A DNA stretch of 64,000 nt from Amycolatopsis sp. NBC_01480 (GTDB lineage Bacteria; Actinomycetota; Actinomycetes; Mycobacteriales; Pseudonocardiaceae), in the NCBI RefSeq assembly GCF_036227205.1, contig NZ_CP109442.1, forward strand, positions 4,030,001 through 4,094,000, in the 5' to 3' direction. Within the stretch, counting starts at the first letter, position 1. The number at the start of each line of letters is the position of its first letter. Of this stretch, positions 39,254 to 48,612 are shown one piece after another. The notes beneath the pieces were generated by a model. That model saw only the letters and a program-made list of their open reading frames with translations, was not told the DNA's origin and did no database searches. A program made the translations under genes and the position numbers.

Positions 39254-39808
39254 TCAGCGGACCGGCCGGTTGCGGTAGAGGTCGCGCAGCAGCAGGATCT
39301 CCGCGCCGTGGTGGATCGCCTCGCGGTTGATGTGCAGGACCAGCATGGCCATCGGCGATTCCGCGTACGGGCCCTCCGCCGGTCCGACCGGGCGCTCCAG
39401 TGCGTCGGCGTCCAGGCCGCGGACGCCGGAGCTCCAGGAGGCGTAGGCGTCGTCGAGCTGCTTGACGCCCTCGGCCGCGGTCCCGGCGTACGGGTACGAG
39501 CCGTAGGTCATCGGCGGGCCGCCGAAGTGCGAGGCCGCGCGCATGCCGAACACCCCGACGGTGATGTGGGCCATCCGCCAGGCGATCGTCGTCACCGGGG
39601 GCGGCTCCGGCGCGGGGTCGGTGTAGTCGATGGTGAAATCCGCGGAGCCCCACTCGTCCGGTCCCGTCCGCGGGCGCACGGTCCAGCAGCCGTCGACGGG
39701 CTGCCACAGGTACTCCTCGTCGGTCAGCCCGTCCAGGTGCGGGCGCACGTGGTTAGACCAGTGCCAGTCGAGCTGTTCGTGCAGTTCGGTGGTCCAATCG
39801 ATAGCCAT
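39254..39808 (-). CDS. DinB-superfamily protein
   Basis: A 184-residue four-helix-bundle protein. Candidate metal-binding His residues appear in LDWHWSNHVRPHL, WRMAHITVGVF and NREAIHHGAEI. In actinobacteria such proteins are often thiol-dependent transferases. The substrate is unknown. The gene diverges from guaA, with 119 bp for both promoters. Confidence 0.83.
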   Translation of the reverse strand: MAIDWTTELHEQLDWHWSNHVRPHLDGLTDEEYLWQPVDGCWTVRPRTGPDEWGSADFTIDYTDPAPEPPPVTTIAWRMAHITVGVFGMRAASHFGGPPMTYGSYPYAGTAAEGVKQLDDAYASWSSGVRGLDADALERPVGPAEGPYAESPMAMLVLHINREAIHHGAEILLLRDLYRNRPVR

Positions 39809-39927
39809 GCGGGCACCGTAGGCCCGATCAAGGACAGCTCGCGTCCTCGTTCATGGGGCAGCGGCGGCGTGACCGGGCCCACCTGGGACGATGGGGGGAC
39901 AAAGCGCTCACCGCCTGGAGGTCTTAG

Positions 39928-41484
<1,557 letters not shown>

Positions 41485-41487
41485 CCG

Positions 41488-42272
41488 ATGTGGATCGTGG
41501 GGGCGCTGCCGATCGTCGCCGCGGTGGCCGGGTTCGTCAGGGCTGCGGGCGACCAAGAGCGAGCTGCACGCGATGATCGCCCGCGGAGACACTGAGTTTC
41601 CCCGAGCTGGAGGACCTGCGCCGGGTCTCCGATGAGCTGGGCGGTCGCGGCGGGTCCCGCAAGGTCACCGAGGTGGTCGGCGCCGCACACCCGCGTCCCG
41701 AAGGGCCGCTGACCGCGGAGGTCAGCAAAACGCCGTTCGCGTGGTACCGCTACCAGTTCGAACGCGAGTACGAGCACGTTGTGTACCGCGACGCCCGGCG
41801 CCGCCGGGCCAAGCGCACCGAGAAGGTCGCCGACCACACCTCGAACGAGGGTTACGCGCTGATCGACGAGCGGGGCCGGACCATCGGGGTCGCGCCGGAC
41901 GGGACCCGGCCCGAGGCCGTCGAGCAGACGGTGAACCGGTTCGAGCCCTACCGCGGCGGCGACCAGTCGTTCGAGCTGTTCGGCCTCCGGGTACCGGCGA
42001 TGTTCGGCGGCAACCAGGACTCGACCATCGGCTATCGCTACCGGGAATGGCTCATCCGGCCGGGCACGCGCGCCGCTACGTCCTTGGCGAGGCGCACGAC
42101 GCCGCCGGCCCGCTGGTGATCGGGAAACCCCAGTCGGGCGGGCACTCATCGTGGCGAAAACCGAGGATGAGCTGCGGGCCGACCGGACTCGTCGCCACAA
42201 GTTCCTCGCGGCGGGGTGCTGATCGCGTTCTTCGCGGGAATCACAGTAATCGTGGTCGGGATCACCAGGTAA
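41488..42272 (+). pseudogene. Frameshifted GIDE-domain (E3-ubiquitin-ligase-like) membrane protein
   Basis: One protein can be read through several frames: MWIVGALPIVAAVAGFV (from ATG 41488), then ATKSELHAMI, LSFPELEDLRRVSDELGG, a long intact segment (41673-42080, containing EGYALIDERGRTIGVAPDG and REWLIRPG), YVLGEAHDAAGPLVIGKP, KTEDELRADRTRRHKFLAAG and VLIAFFAGITVIVVGITR. Joining them needs about five shifts, near 41545, 41590, 42065, 42145 and 42220. The intact architecture, two terminal membrane helices around a GIDE domain, is a known actinobacterial family. Sequencing error could account for some shifts, but not easily five in one gene. Confidence 0.8.
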
Positions 42273-42355
42273 GGCTGCGCCTGATCCAACCCTGAGCCGA
42301 ACATCAGGGACCATCCCCGATGTGGCCGGCGCGCGCGTCGAGCATGCTTTTCGGT

Positions 42356-43663
42356 ATGAGTGGTGCGAACGAGGCGCGGGCTCCGAAGACGAATCCGCTC
42401 AACGGGTTCGAGGAGACCGTCAAGGATTTCTGGGCCAGCAGGCCCCGGCGGCCGCATGGGGGCCGGAAGGTGGCCGGGGTCGCGGCGGGGCTGGGGCAGC
42501 GGTACGGGATCGATCCCGTCGTGATCCGGGTGGCGCTGGTGGCGGCGACCGTGTTCGGCGGGTTCGGGCTGGTGTTCTACCTGCTGGGCTGGCTGTTCTT
42601 CCCGAGCGAGGGCGACGACGTGTCGGGCTTCGAGTCGATGATCGGGCGGGGGCGCTCGTCGATGACCACGGCGTTCACCGTGGTGCTGTGCGTGGCCCTG
42701 ATCCCGGTGGTCGGCTGGACCTTCGGCGGCGGCTGGTTCGGCACCAGCGGCGGCTGGTTCGACGGCGGCGGGCTGATCGGCCTCGCGCTGCTCTCCATCG
42801 GCCTCTACTTCCTGCACCGCAGCCGCGGCCAGTACAACCGCCCGGCCCCCGTCGTCCCTTATGCGACGGCGCAGGCCGCGACCGGAACCGGAGCGTTCAC
42901 GATGACCGACACCACCACCGCGACCGGCACGGCCGCGCCGGACTGGGACCCGCTCGCGGCCTCCCCCGGGGGCTGGGACCTGCCCGACCCGGCGGCACCG
43001 CCGCCCCCGCCGCCCTCCTACGAGGAACCGCCCGCGCCGCAGCCGCGGCAGCCGCGGTCGAAGATCGGCTCGATGACGCTGGGCGCGGCCGTGATCGTGG
43101 CCGGCGTGGGCGTGGTGCTGAACCTCAACGGCTCCAGCTGGTTCTCGGTGGCGCACATCATCGGCCTGGTGCTCGGTGTGCTCGGCGTGGGCATGGTGGC
43201 GGGGTCCTTCGTCCGCGGTTCCCGCGGCCTGATCGCGCTGGCCGCGCCGCTGGCGATCGCCGGGATGATCCTGACCACGAGCCCGTTCACCGGCTTCGAC
43301 CTGAAGGGCGGCGTCGGCGACCTGACCGCCACCCCGCGCTCGGCCGCGGAACTGCAGCCGGTCTACCAGCACGCGGCGGGCAACCTGCGGCTCGACCTGA
43401 CCCAGATGCCGCTCACCGGCCCGATCACCACCACGGTGTCCAACGGCGCCGGCGACACCGTCGTCACGGTCCCCGCGACCGCGGACGTGACGTTCGACTG
43501 CAAGAACACCGCGGGCAGCGTGAGCTGCCTCGGCCACTCCGGTGACGGCGTCGGCCAGTCCCCCATTACCGGCACCGAGCTCGGCGACGACGGTGCCGGC
43601 GGACAGAAGATCACCCTCCACGTCTCGAACGGCGTGGGCGATGTGGAGGTGCGACGTGGCTGA
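42356..43663 (+). CDS. PspC-domain membrane protein
   Basis: A 435-residue protein. A PspC domain lies at about residues 30-90 (GGRKVAGVAAGLGQRYGIDP, FYLLGWLFFPSEG), then several membrane helices, a Pro-rich cytoplasmic loop (DPAAPPPPPPSYEEPP), further helices and an extracytoplasmic beta-rich tail with repeated short strands (TTVSNGAGDTVVTVPATAD). PspC proteins sense envelope stress. A second PspC protein fused to a kinase lies 5 kb downstream. The stop overlaps the next gene. Confidence 0.87.
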   Translation: MSGANEARAPKTNPLNGFEETVKDFWASRPRRPHGGRKVAGVAAGLGQRYGIDPVVIRVALVAATVFGGFGLVFYLLGWLFFPSEGDDVSGFESMIGRGRSSMTTAFTVVLCVALIPVVGWTFGGGWFGTSGGWFDGGGLIGLALLSIGLYFLHRSRGQYNRPAPVVPYATAQAATGTGAFTMTDTTTATGTAAPDWDPLAASPGGWDLPDPAAPPPPPPSYEEPPAPQPRQPRSKIGSMTLGAAVIVAGVGVVLNLNGSSWFSVAHIIGLVLGVLGVGMVAGSFVRGSRGLIALAAPLAIAGMILTTSPFTGFDLKGGVGDLTATPRSAAELQPVYQHAAGNLRLDLTQMPLTGPITTTVSNGAGDTVVTVPATADVTFDCKNTAGSVSCLGHSGDGVGQSPITGTELGDDGAGGQKITLHVSNGVGDVEVRRG

Positions 43664-43892
43664 AAACCCTTACGCCTACTCGGATTCCGACCAGCGGCAC
43701 CGCCCGGCGCGACGCGGGGTGGACGTGTTCACCCTGATCGCCGGCATCGCCATCCTGCTGGTGTCCGCGTACGTCCTCTCCGACGGCAACAGCTGGCTGC
43801 CCACCTTCGACTTCCGCTGGATCCTGGCGGGCGGCGCGGTGTTCGCCGGGGTGCTGCTGCTGGGCGCGTCGTTCCGCAAACGGCGGCCGTAA
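43656..43892 (+). CDS. Small two-helix membrane protein
   Basis: A 78-residue protein with a polar N-terminus (ENPYAYSDSDQRHRP) and two hydrophobic segments (VFTLIAGIAILLVSAYVL, then WILAGGAVFAGVLLLGA). The GTG at 43656 lies within the PspC gene end and follows GGAGG. The overlap suggests a partner of the PspC protein; function is unknown. Confidence 0.8.
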   Translation: MAENPYAYSDSDQRHRPARRGVDVFTLIAGIAILLVSAYVLSDGNSWLPTFDFRWILAGGAVFAGVLLLGASFRKRRP

Positions 43893-43912
43893 CCGGCGGA
43901 AACCCACTCATA

Positions 43913-43954
43913 CCACCGAAGAAGGCCCCGGATGTCCGGGGCCTTCTTCGGTGG
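43913..43954. terminator. Strong bidirectional terminator
   Basis: A perfect 19-bp stem (CCACCGAAGAAGGCCCCGG and its complement) with loop ATGT between the PspC unit and the convergent PPE-like gene. Confidence 0.9.
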
Positions 43955-43984
43955 TGCCGACGTGGGCCCGCTTCTTTCGTGCTG

Positions 43985-45436
43985 TTAGCCGCCGATCACC
44001 GGTGGGGTGATTTTCTCGCCGTCGGGGCCGCGTTCGGGTCGGACCTCGAAGACCTCGTCGGGGTCGACCTGGGTCGGGATTTTGTTCTTGTGTTCCTTGT
44101 CCTCTTCCTTCTTCTTGCCGGCGGCGTTGCCCGCGGCTCCGCCCTCGCCCGCTTTGCCGACTTTGCCTGCGTTCGCCGCGGCGGTGCCCCCACGTTCGAG
44201 CCGCTCGCCGGCAGCACCCTTGCCGGTGCCTTTGCCAGGCTCTTCGACCTCGCCGGGCTTGTACCCGCCACCGGACACGCGGCTGCCCGCGAACCCACCG
44301 CCGGACCGCCCGCTCCCGATCCCCGGCCGGCTGCGGGTGATGTCGCCACCCCCGCTGCCGCCGCCACCGGGCGGACCGCCCATCGCCAGCGCGTCGGGGG
44401 TGACCCGGCCGAAACCGCCGCCACCGCCGGGGCCGCGGAACCCGCCGCCACCCCCGGGTGGCCCACCGATGTTGCCTGCTCCGGTACTGGCACCGGACCC
44501 AGGCGTGTACGACGACCCAGCCCCACCGGTGCCCACTCCGGGCTGCCCGCCACCAGGCTGGCCGCCCGCCGGGTTGTAACTGCTGCCCCCGGGCGCCCCG
44601 ACCCCGGACCCGTGCGTGCCGACACCGCCGCCGGAATCGGCGCTGCTGATGTGGGTGCTGCTGTCCGGCGCGCCGATCTGCGGAGGCGGCGCGTAGGTCG
44701 GCTGGGTGGTCGCTGTGCCGTGGTAGGTGCTGTCCAGCCCCTGCATGACCTGCACGGCATGCTGATGCGCGGCGTCCGCCTGCTGCTGCTTGTTCGCGAC
44801 GTTGTTCATGGTGAGCGCGCTGCCGGCGGGATCGCCATTGCTGAGCTGCGTGGTCGCTTTGTTGATCTCGGCTTGCTGGTTGAAGCCAGTCGGCTCGGGC
44901 ATGTTCTTCTGCGCGTAATCCGCGGCCGCCGACTGCTGCGAGTACCGGTTCGACACCAGCTGCATCGCGTTGCCGGTCTGCTCGGTGTGGCTGGCGGTGC
45001 TCTGGAAGAACGAGTTGGCCTGAGAGGCCGCCCCACCCTGCCAGGACGCGCCGGCCGTGTTCGCGGCGTCGCGGAAGGCATTGGAGGCGTCGGCGAGCCA
45101 GTTGCCGTAGGTGTTGGTGACCCGGCTTCGGTCATTGATTTCTTCGAGATCGAGGCCTTGGTGGACCATGTTGTAGAGGTCTTCGTGCGATGCGGCCGCG
45201 TAGTTCTGGCCCGGCACGGGAGCGTCGTCACGCGTAGTCTGGCCTTCGAGCAGCTGGTTGCCCTGAGTGACCGAGTAGGCGGAAGCCTCTTTCTGGGTCT
45301 CGCCGGTGATGCCCTTTTCGGCGCTGGGCCGATCCTCCGAGCCGAAACGCGCGGCGTTCTGCTGTAAACGCTGCTGCGTCTGCGCGTAGTAGTCCCCGGC
45401 GGACTGCTGATGCTCGGCCCGATGCGACTCACTCAT
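43985..45436 (-). CDS. PPE/WXG-like type VII secretion substrate-like protein
   Basis: A 483-residue protein. The N-terminal about 230 residues are helical and Gln/Ala-rich with a WxG turn (AGASWQGGAASQANSFF), as in ESX-type substrates and PPE-like proteins. The middle is an extreme Gly/Pro-rich linker (about residues 255-400, GGPPGGGGGF-type repeats). It ends with a Lys-rich region and DPDEVFEVRPERGPDGE. AGAGGA precedes the ATG. It is last in a three-gene minus-strand unit with a lipoprotein and a helical protein. No secretion ATPase lies nearby. Confidence 0.78.
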   Translation of the reverse strand: MSESHRAEHQQSAGDYYAQTQQRLQQNAARFGSEDRPSAEKGITGETQKEASAYSVTQGNQLLEGQTTRDDAPVPGQNYAAASHEDLYNMVHQGLDLEEINDRSRVTNTYGNWLADASNAFRDAANTAGASWQGGAASQANSFFQSTASHTEQTGNAMQLVSNRYSQQSAAADYAQKNMPEPTGFNQQAEINKATTQLSNGDPAGSALTMNNVANKQQQADAAHQHAVQVMQGLDSTYHGTATTQPTYAPPPQIGAPDSSTHISSADSGGGVGTHGSGVGAPGGSSYNPAGGQPGGGQPGVGTGGAGSSYTPGSGASTGAGNIGGPPGGGGGFRGPGGGGGFGRVTPDALAMGGPPGGGGSGGGDITRSRPGIGSGRSGGGFAGSRVSGGGYKPGEVEEPGKGTGKGAAGERLERGGTAAANAGKVGKAGEGGAAGNAAGKKKEEDKEHKNKIPTQVDPDEVFEVRPERGPDGEKITPPVIGG

Positions 45437-45487
45437 GACGAGTTCCTCTCGGCTCTTCGGGAGCAGTGGTTCCGGCTCGTGGCGGGG

Positions 45488-46042
45488 TCAGGCCGGTGGC
45501 AGGAGGGGCTCCAGCTTGGTGGCCAGGTCTTCGGCGGTTTGGCAGGAGACAGCGGTGTCGGAGCCGCCGGTGACGAGCACCAGCGCGCGTGAGTTCGGGG
45601 CCACGGCCATGCCGACCTGGCACTGGCCCGGTGAGCCGAGCGGCTCGGGTTGTTCGATGGACGGGCGCCCGTTTACGTCGCCTCGTCGCGCTGTGCTGGG
45701 GTTGTTGATGTTGTCGGTATAGAGCTGGCCGTTTTGCAGTGCTATTCCGACGTCGGCGCCATCTGTGGTTCCGACGTTCGGTTTCTGGGCTGCGCAGGAG
45801 CGCTTTGAGTCGGCGACGGTGGGAGTTGCCTTGGGGAACCCTTTTCCGGCGAGGAGCCGGTCGACCAGGGCACACGGGTCCATTCCGGAGAACGGGTTTG
45901 CCGAGGCTGGACTGCTGGTCCGCGTCGATGTCGATGGAGCGCTGGGCGTGGCCGCCCCGTCGACTGAACTGTCGCATCCGGCGAGCAGGATTGCGGTGGC
46001 CGCCACTGGCAGCAGGAGGTTCCTGGTTCCCGGTGTGCTCAC
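45488..46042 (-). CDS. DUF3558-type lipoprotein
   Basis: A 184-residue secreted lipoprotein. The signal peptide LLLPVAATAILLAGC ends in a lipobox with Cys22. A Ser/Thr/Pro linker leads to a globular domain with DPCALVD, RSCAAQKP, GQCQVGMAV and VSCQTAEDLA; the four Cys are likely disulphides, as in DUF3558. The GTG start overlaps the upstream stop by 4 bp. Such lipoproteins are common next to PPE-like genes in Pseudonocardiaceae; role unknown. Confidence 0.85.
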   Translation of the reverse strand: MSTPGTRNLLLPVAATAILLAGCDSSVDGAATPSAPSTSTRTSSPASANPFSGMDPCALVDRLLAGKGFPKATPTVADSKRSCAAQKPNVGTTDGADVGIALQNGQLYTDNINNPSTARRGDVNGRPSIEQPEPLGSPGQCQVGMAVAPNSRALVLVTGGSDTAVSCQTAEDLATKLEPLLPPA

Positions 46043-46542
46043 TTGTCGTTCAGTTCCTTGTTGAGTTCGGCGAAGGAGGTGCTGTGCGCGTCTTCGGTCT
46101 CACGGTAGTTCTTCCGCGCGATGGTCAGAGCATCGCGTGCCTGTTCGACGCCTTTCCTCATGAGCTCGAGGTTCGGCAGCAGTGACTGTGGATCTCCGTT
46201 GGCGACTTTGACGTTGAAGTCCGCGACCGCGTGGGCGTATGGGGACGAGCCCATCTGCGCTGCTTGGCTAAGCATCTGCACGTCTTGGTACATCCTGTCG
46301 TAACCTTCGAGAAAGAAGTTACAAGCCTTGACGTAAGCCTGGAGCCCGGCCTCGTTCACGGCGAATGAGCCCTTTTCCGCAAGACTCTTCAGCTCCGCGC
46401 CGCCAGTGTTCACCTTCTGTGCGGCCGCCGTGTCTGTCGGGCCTGCCAGCAGGCCTGACAGGAAGTCTTGCCCAGCGTCTCCAGACGCGGACGGCTTACC
46501 TGAACCGGCAGAACCCGCCGCGCCGAAGTGCGCCCCCGTCAT
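46039..46542 (-). CDS. Helical WXG-like protein, first gene of the secretion-like operon
   Basis: A 167-residue protein with a Gly/Ser-rich N-terminus, then helical segments (GLQAYVKACNFFLEGYDRMY, PNLELMRKGVEQARDALTIA, NYRETEDAHSTSFAELNKEL) resembling ESX-associated helical hairpins without a clear WxG. It is coupled by overlap to the DUF3558 gene. The ATG at 46542 was chosen because GGGGTGA precedes it; GTG at 46551 is possible. Confidence 0.75.
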   Translation of the reverse strand: MTGAHFGAAGSAGSGKPSASGDAGQDFLSGLLAGPTDTAAAQKVNTGGAELKSLAEKGSFAVNEAGLQAYVKACNFFLEGYDRMYQDVQMLSQAAQMGSSPYAHAVADFNVKVANGDPQSLLPNLELMRKGVEQARDALTIARKNYRETEDAHSTSFAELNKELNDK

Positions 46543-46734
46543 GCCCCTCACCCCTGCTTCATGCCGTTGCTCAATCCTCCGGTCAGGCTACCGAGTGTTT
46601 CCGACCGATGACAGCAAGTCGGAGCATTTCACTGTTGCGGAAAGTAGCCGAACAACTACCCGCCCGCCGGATTCGCGCCGACGGGGAAAGTGGCAAGATC
46701 GGCGGCCCTCCACGCCATGGAAGGTGGTGCCGTG

Positions 46735-47700
46735 ATGGCACTCGGTATCGACATCTACCGGTCGTTCCAGACGGTGACCAGCTGGCCGGCCGTCCAAGGG
46801 GCCGGGGTCGAGTTCGTTTACGTGAAGCTGTCCGATGGCGGGGGCATGCCGGTCGGGGGCGCCGGGGACAACGAGGTGAACGGCGCCAAGTCCGTCGGGA
46901 TCCCGGTCGGTGGCTATCACTTCGTGCAGGCGAGCCCGGCGCCGGAGACGCAGGCGGACATCCTGCTCGGCGAGGTCGCGCGGCTCGGCGCCAACGGCTG
47001 CGTCCCGATGCTGGACCTCGAGGACAACCCGGCGTCCTCCAGCCTGCCGAACATCCCGGACGACCAGAAGGCCGCGTTCGGCACGGCGTTCTGCAATCGC
47101 GTCGCCGCGCAGGGATACCGGCCCGGCGTGTACCTGAACAACGCGCTGGCGAAGCTCATCCGCCCCGACACCTGGGCGGTGCCGGACCTGGTCATCTGGA
47201 TCGCCCGTTACGGCGCGCGGCCCGACGCGGCGGCCGGCCGCTACGACATCCACCAGTACAGCTCGAGCGGCTCCATCTCCGGCATCAGCGCCCAGGGGGT
47301 CGACCTCGACTGGAGTTACACCGACGCCTACCTCACCAGCCATCTCACGGAGGAAGACATGCCCGACCGCGAACTGCTGCCCACGGACGGCGCGCGCACC
47401 CGCTCCGTCACGCTGATCGTGCCGAAGACCGCGGCCGAGCTGGTCATCACCGTCGGCTGGGTGCGGATGTACGTGTCGAAAGTGGCGCTCTTCGGCCCGA
47501 CGCCCGACACCGGGACCAACACGCTCCAGGCCCTCGACCACAGCGCGGACCCGTTTCCCGTCGACGCCGGCCGGCCCTGGCAGATTCCCCTGCAGGACGC
47601 CCGCAATCAAGGCGATCTCGTGTCGGCGGAGATCACCTACTCGATGGCCCCGGCGCCGGACGACAAGCCGGAAGTGGTGGCGACCGCCGGCTTCCGCTGA
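46735..47700 (+). CDS. GH25 muramidase (phage-type lysin) with C-terminal domain
   Basis: A 321-residue protein without a signal peptide. Residues 1-205 are a GH25 lysozyme domain: LGIDIYRSFQTVTSW, FVYVKLSDG, the catalytic pair in MLDLEDNP, YHFVQAS and VDLDWSY. From residue 209 a separate about 113-residue beta-rich domain follows. An exact GGAGG-AAGAC-ATG lies in frame at this boundary. It cleaves the glycan strand of peptidoglycan. The next gene is an M15 peptidase with the same two-part plan, so the pair looks like domesticated phage lysis genes. Confidence 0.85.
   Translation: MALGIDIYRSFQTVTSWPAVQGAGVEFVYVKLSDGGGMPVGGAGDNEVNGAKSVGIPVGGYHFVQASPAPETQADILLGEVARLGANGCVPMLDLEDNPASSSLPNIPDDQKAAFGTAFCNRVAAQGYRPGVYLNNALAKLIRPDTWAVPDLVIWIARYGARPDAAAGRYDIHQYSSSGSISGISAQGVDLDWSYTDAYLTSHLTEEDMPDRELLPTDGARTRSVTLIVPKTAAELVITVGWVRMYVSKVALFGPTPDTGTNTLQALDHSADPFPVDAGRPWQIPLQDARNQGDLVSAEITYSMAPAPDDKPEVVATAGFR
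47349..47361 (+). promoter_or_regulatory. Internal ribosome-binding site and ATG in the GH25 lysin
   Basis: GGAGG (47349-47353), five bases, then ATG (47359-47361), in frame at codon 209, exactly at the domain boundary. Initiation here would release a 113-residue C-terminal domain as a separate product. Confidence 0.6.
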
Positions 47701-47780
47701 GCCCGCGCGAAAATCGCGCCGGCCGAATACGTATCACCACCACCGTTCGCGGACTCCGTCCGGTGAAAGGTGGTGCAGCC

Positions 47781-48551
47781 ATGAGGACTTCCCAGAACGG
47801 GTACAGCGCTCCGATCGACCCCGTCAGCCGCGAGCTGCCCGGCGGCACCGTGCCGCTCCGCGCCGGTGCGACCGGTGATCTGCTGGCGTGGGTCGGCGAG
47901 CAGTTCCACAGCCGCGTCGAGGCCCTGGAGTGGCCGGGGTGCTGGGGCTACGCGTTCCGGGACGTGGTCGGCGGCCAGGACCTGTCCAACCACGCCAGCG
48001 GCACCGCGATCGACCTGAACGCGCCTCGGCACCCGCTCGGCACCGCGCCGTCCGCGAACTACAGCGCGGCCCAGATCGACGAGATCCACGCCCTGCTCGC
48101 CGAAGCCGCGGGCTGCGTGCGCTGGGGCGGCGACTACGTCGGCCGCAAGGACGGCATGCACTTCGAGATCGTCGCGTCCGAGGCCAGGTGCGCAGCCGCG
48201 CTCGGCGGCCTCGGGGCGCGGTTCACCCCACCCGAACAGGAGGACGACATGCCCGGACCACAGGACCACGAGTACCCGCCGAGCGGCGACCGGCAGTTCC
48301 ACCACCGCACCATCGAGACGCGCAAGACCTCGCAGATCGTCGGCGACGTCTGGTTCGCGCTCAGCGCCGGCTATCAGGACCTGGCCGACCTGCACCTGTA
48401 CTTCAACCACGAGCAGGCGCCGATCTCGCTGGCGAACGTCCCCAAGGACACCCGCAAGTGGTGGCCGGTGCCGGACGGCTGCGAGTCGATCAGCTGGGAC
48501 TACGTCTGCGCCGGCCCGTCGTCGTCGAGCCTCGTCTACGGGCCGCGCTGA
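47781..48551 (+). CDS. M15-family peptidase (phage-type endolysin) with C-terminal domain
   Basis: A 256-residue protein without a signal peptide. Residues 1-150 are a zinc M15 D-Ala-D-Ala/L-Ala-D-Glu peptidase domain with NHASGTAIDLN (His and Asp ligands) and GMHFEI (the final His with catalytic Glu near it). Residues 157-256 form another domain (DLADLHLYFNHEQAPISL, WWPVPDGCESISW). GGAGG-ACGAC-ATG marks the domain boundary in frame. It would cut peptide stems while the upstream lysin cuts glycan. Confidence 0.83.
   Translation: MRTSQNGYSAPIDPVSRELPGGTVPLRAGATGDLLAWVGEQFHSRVEALEWPGCWGYAFRDVVGGQDLSNHASGTAIDLNAPRHPLGTAPSANYSAAQIDEIHALLAEAAGCVRWGGDYVGRKDGMHFEIVASEARCAAALGGLGARFTPPEQEDDMPGPQDHEYPPSGDRQFHHRTIETRKTSQIVGDVWFALSAGYQDLADLHLYFNHEQAPISLANVPKDTRKWWPVPDGCESISWDYVCAGPSSSSLVYGPR
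48239..48251 (+). promoter_or_regulatory. Internal ribosome-binding site and ATG in the M15 lysin
   Basis: GGAGG (48239-48243), five bases, then ATG (48249-48251), in frame at codon 157. Spacing and the following CCC codon are identical to the site in the GH25 gene. The predicted separate product has 100 residues. Confidence 0.6.
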
Positions 48552-48612
48552 CCGGCTCGGGGTAGTGCATCGGGGGCTTCCCCGATGCCACCGGACGGCC
48601 CGCCGTGTGACC

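Noticed and set aside
46735..48551. Prophage
   Set aside because: Two lysin-type genes are present, but no holin, integrase, structural gene or attachment site is nearby.
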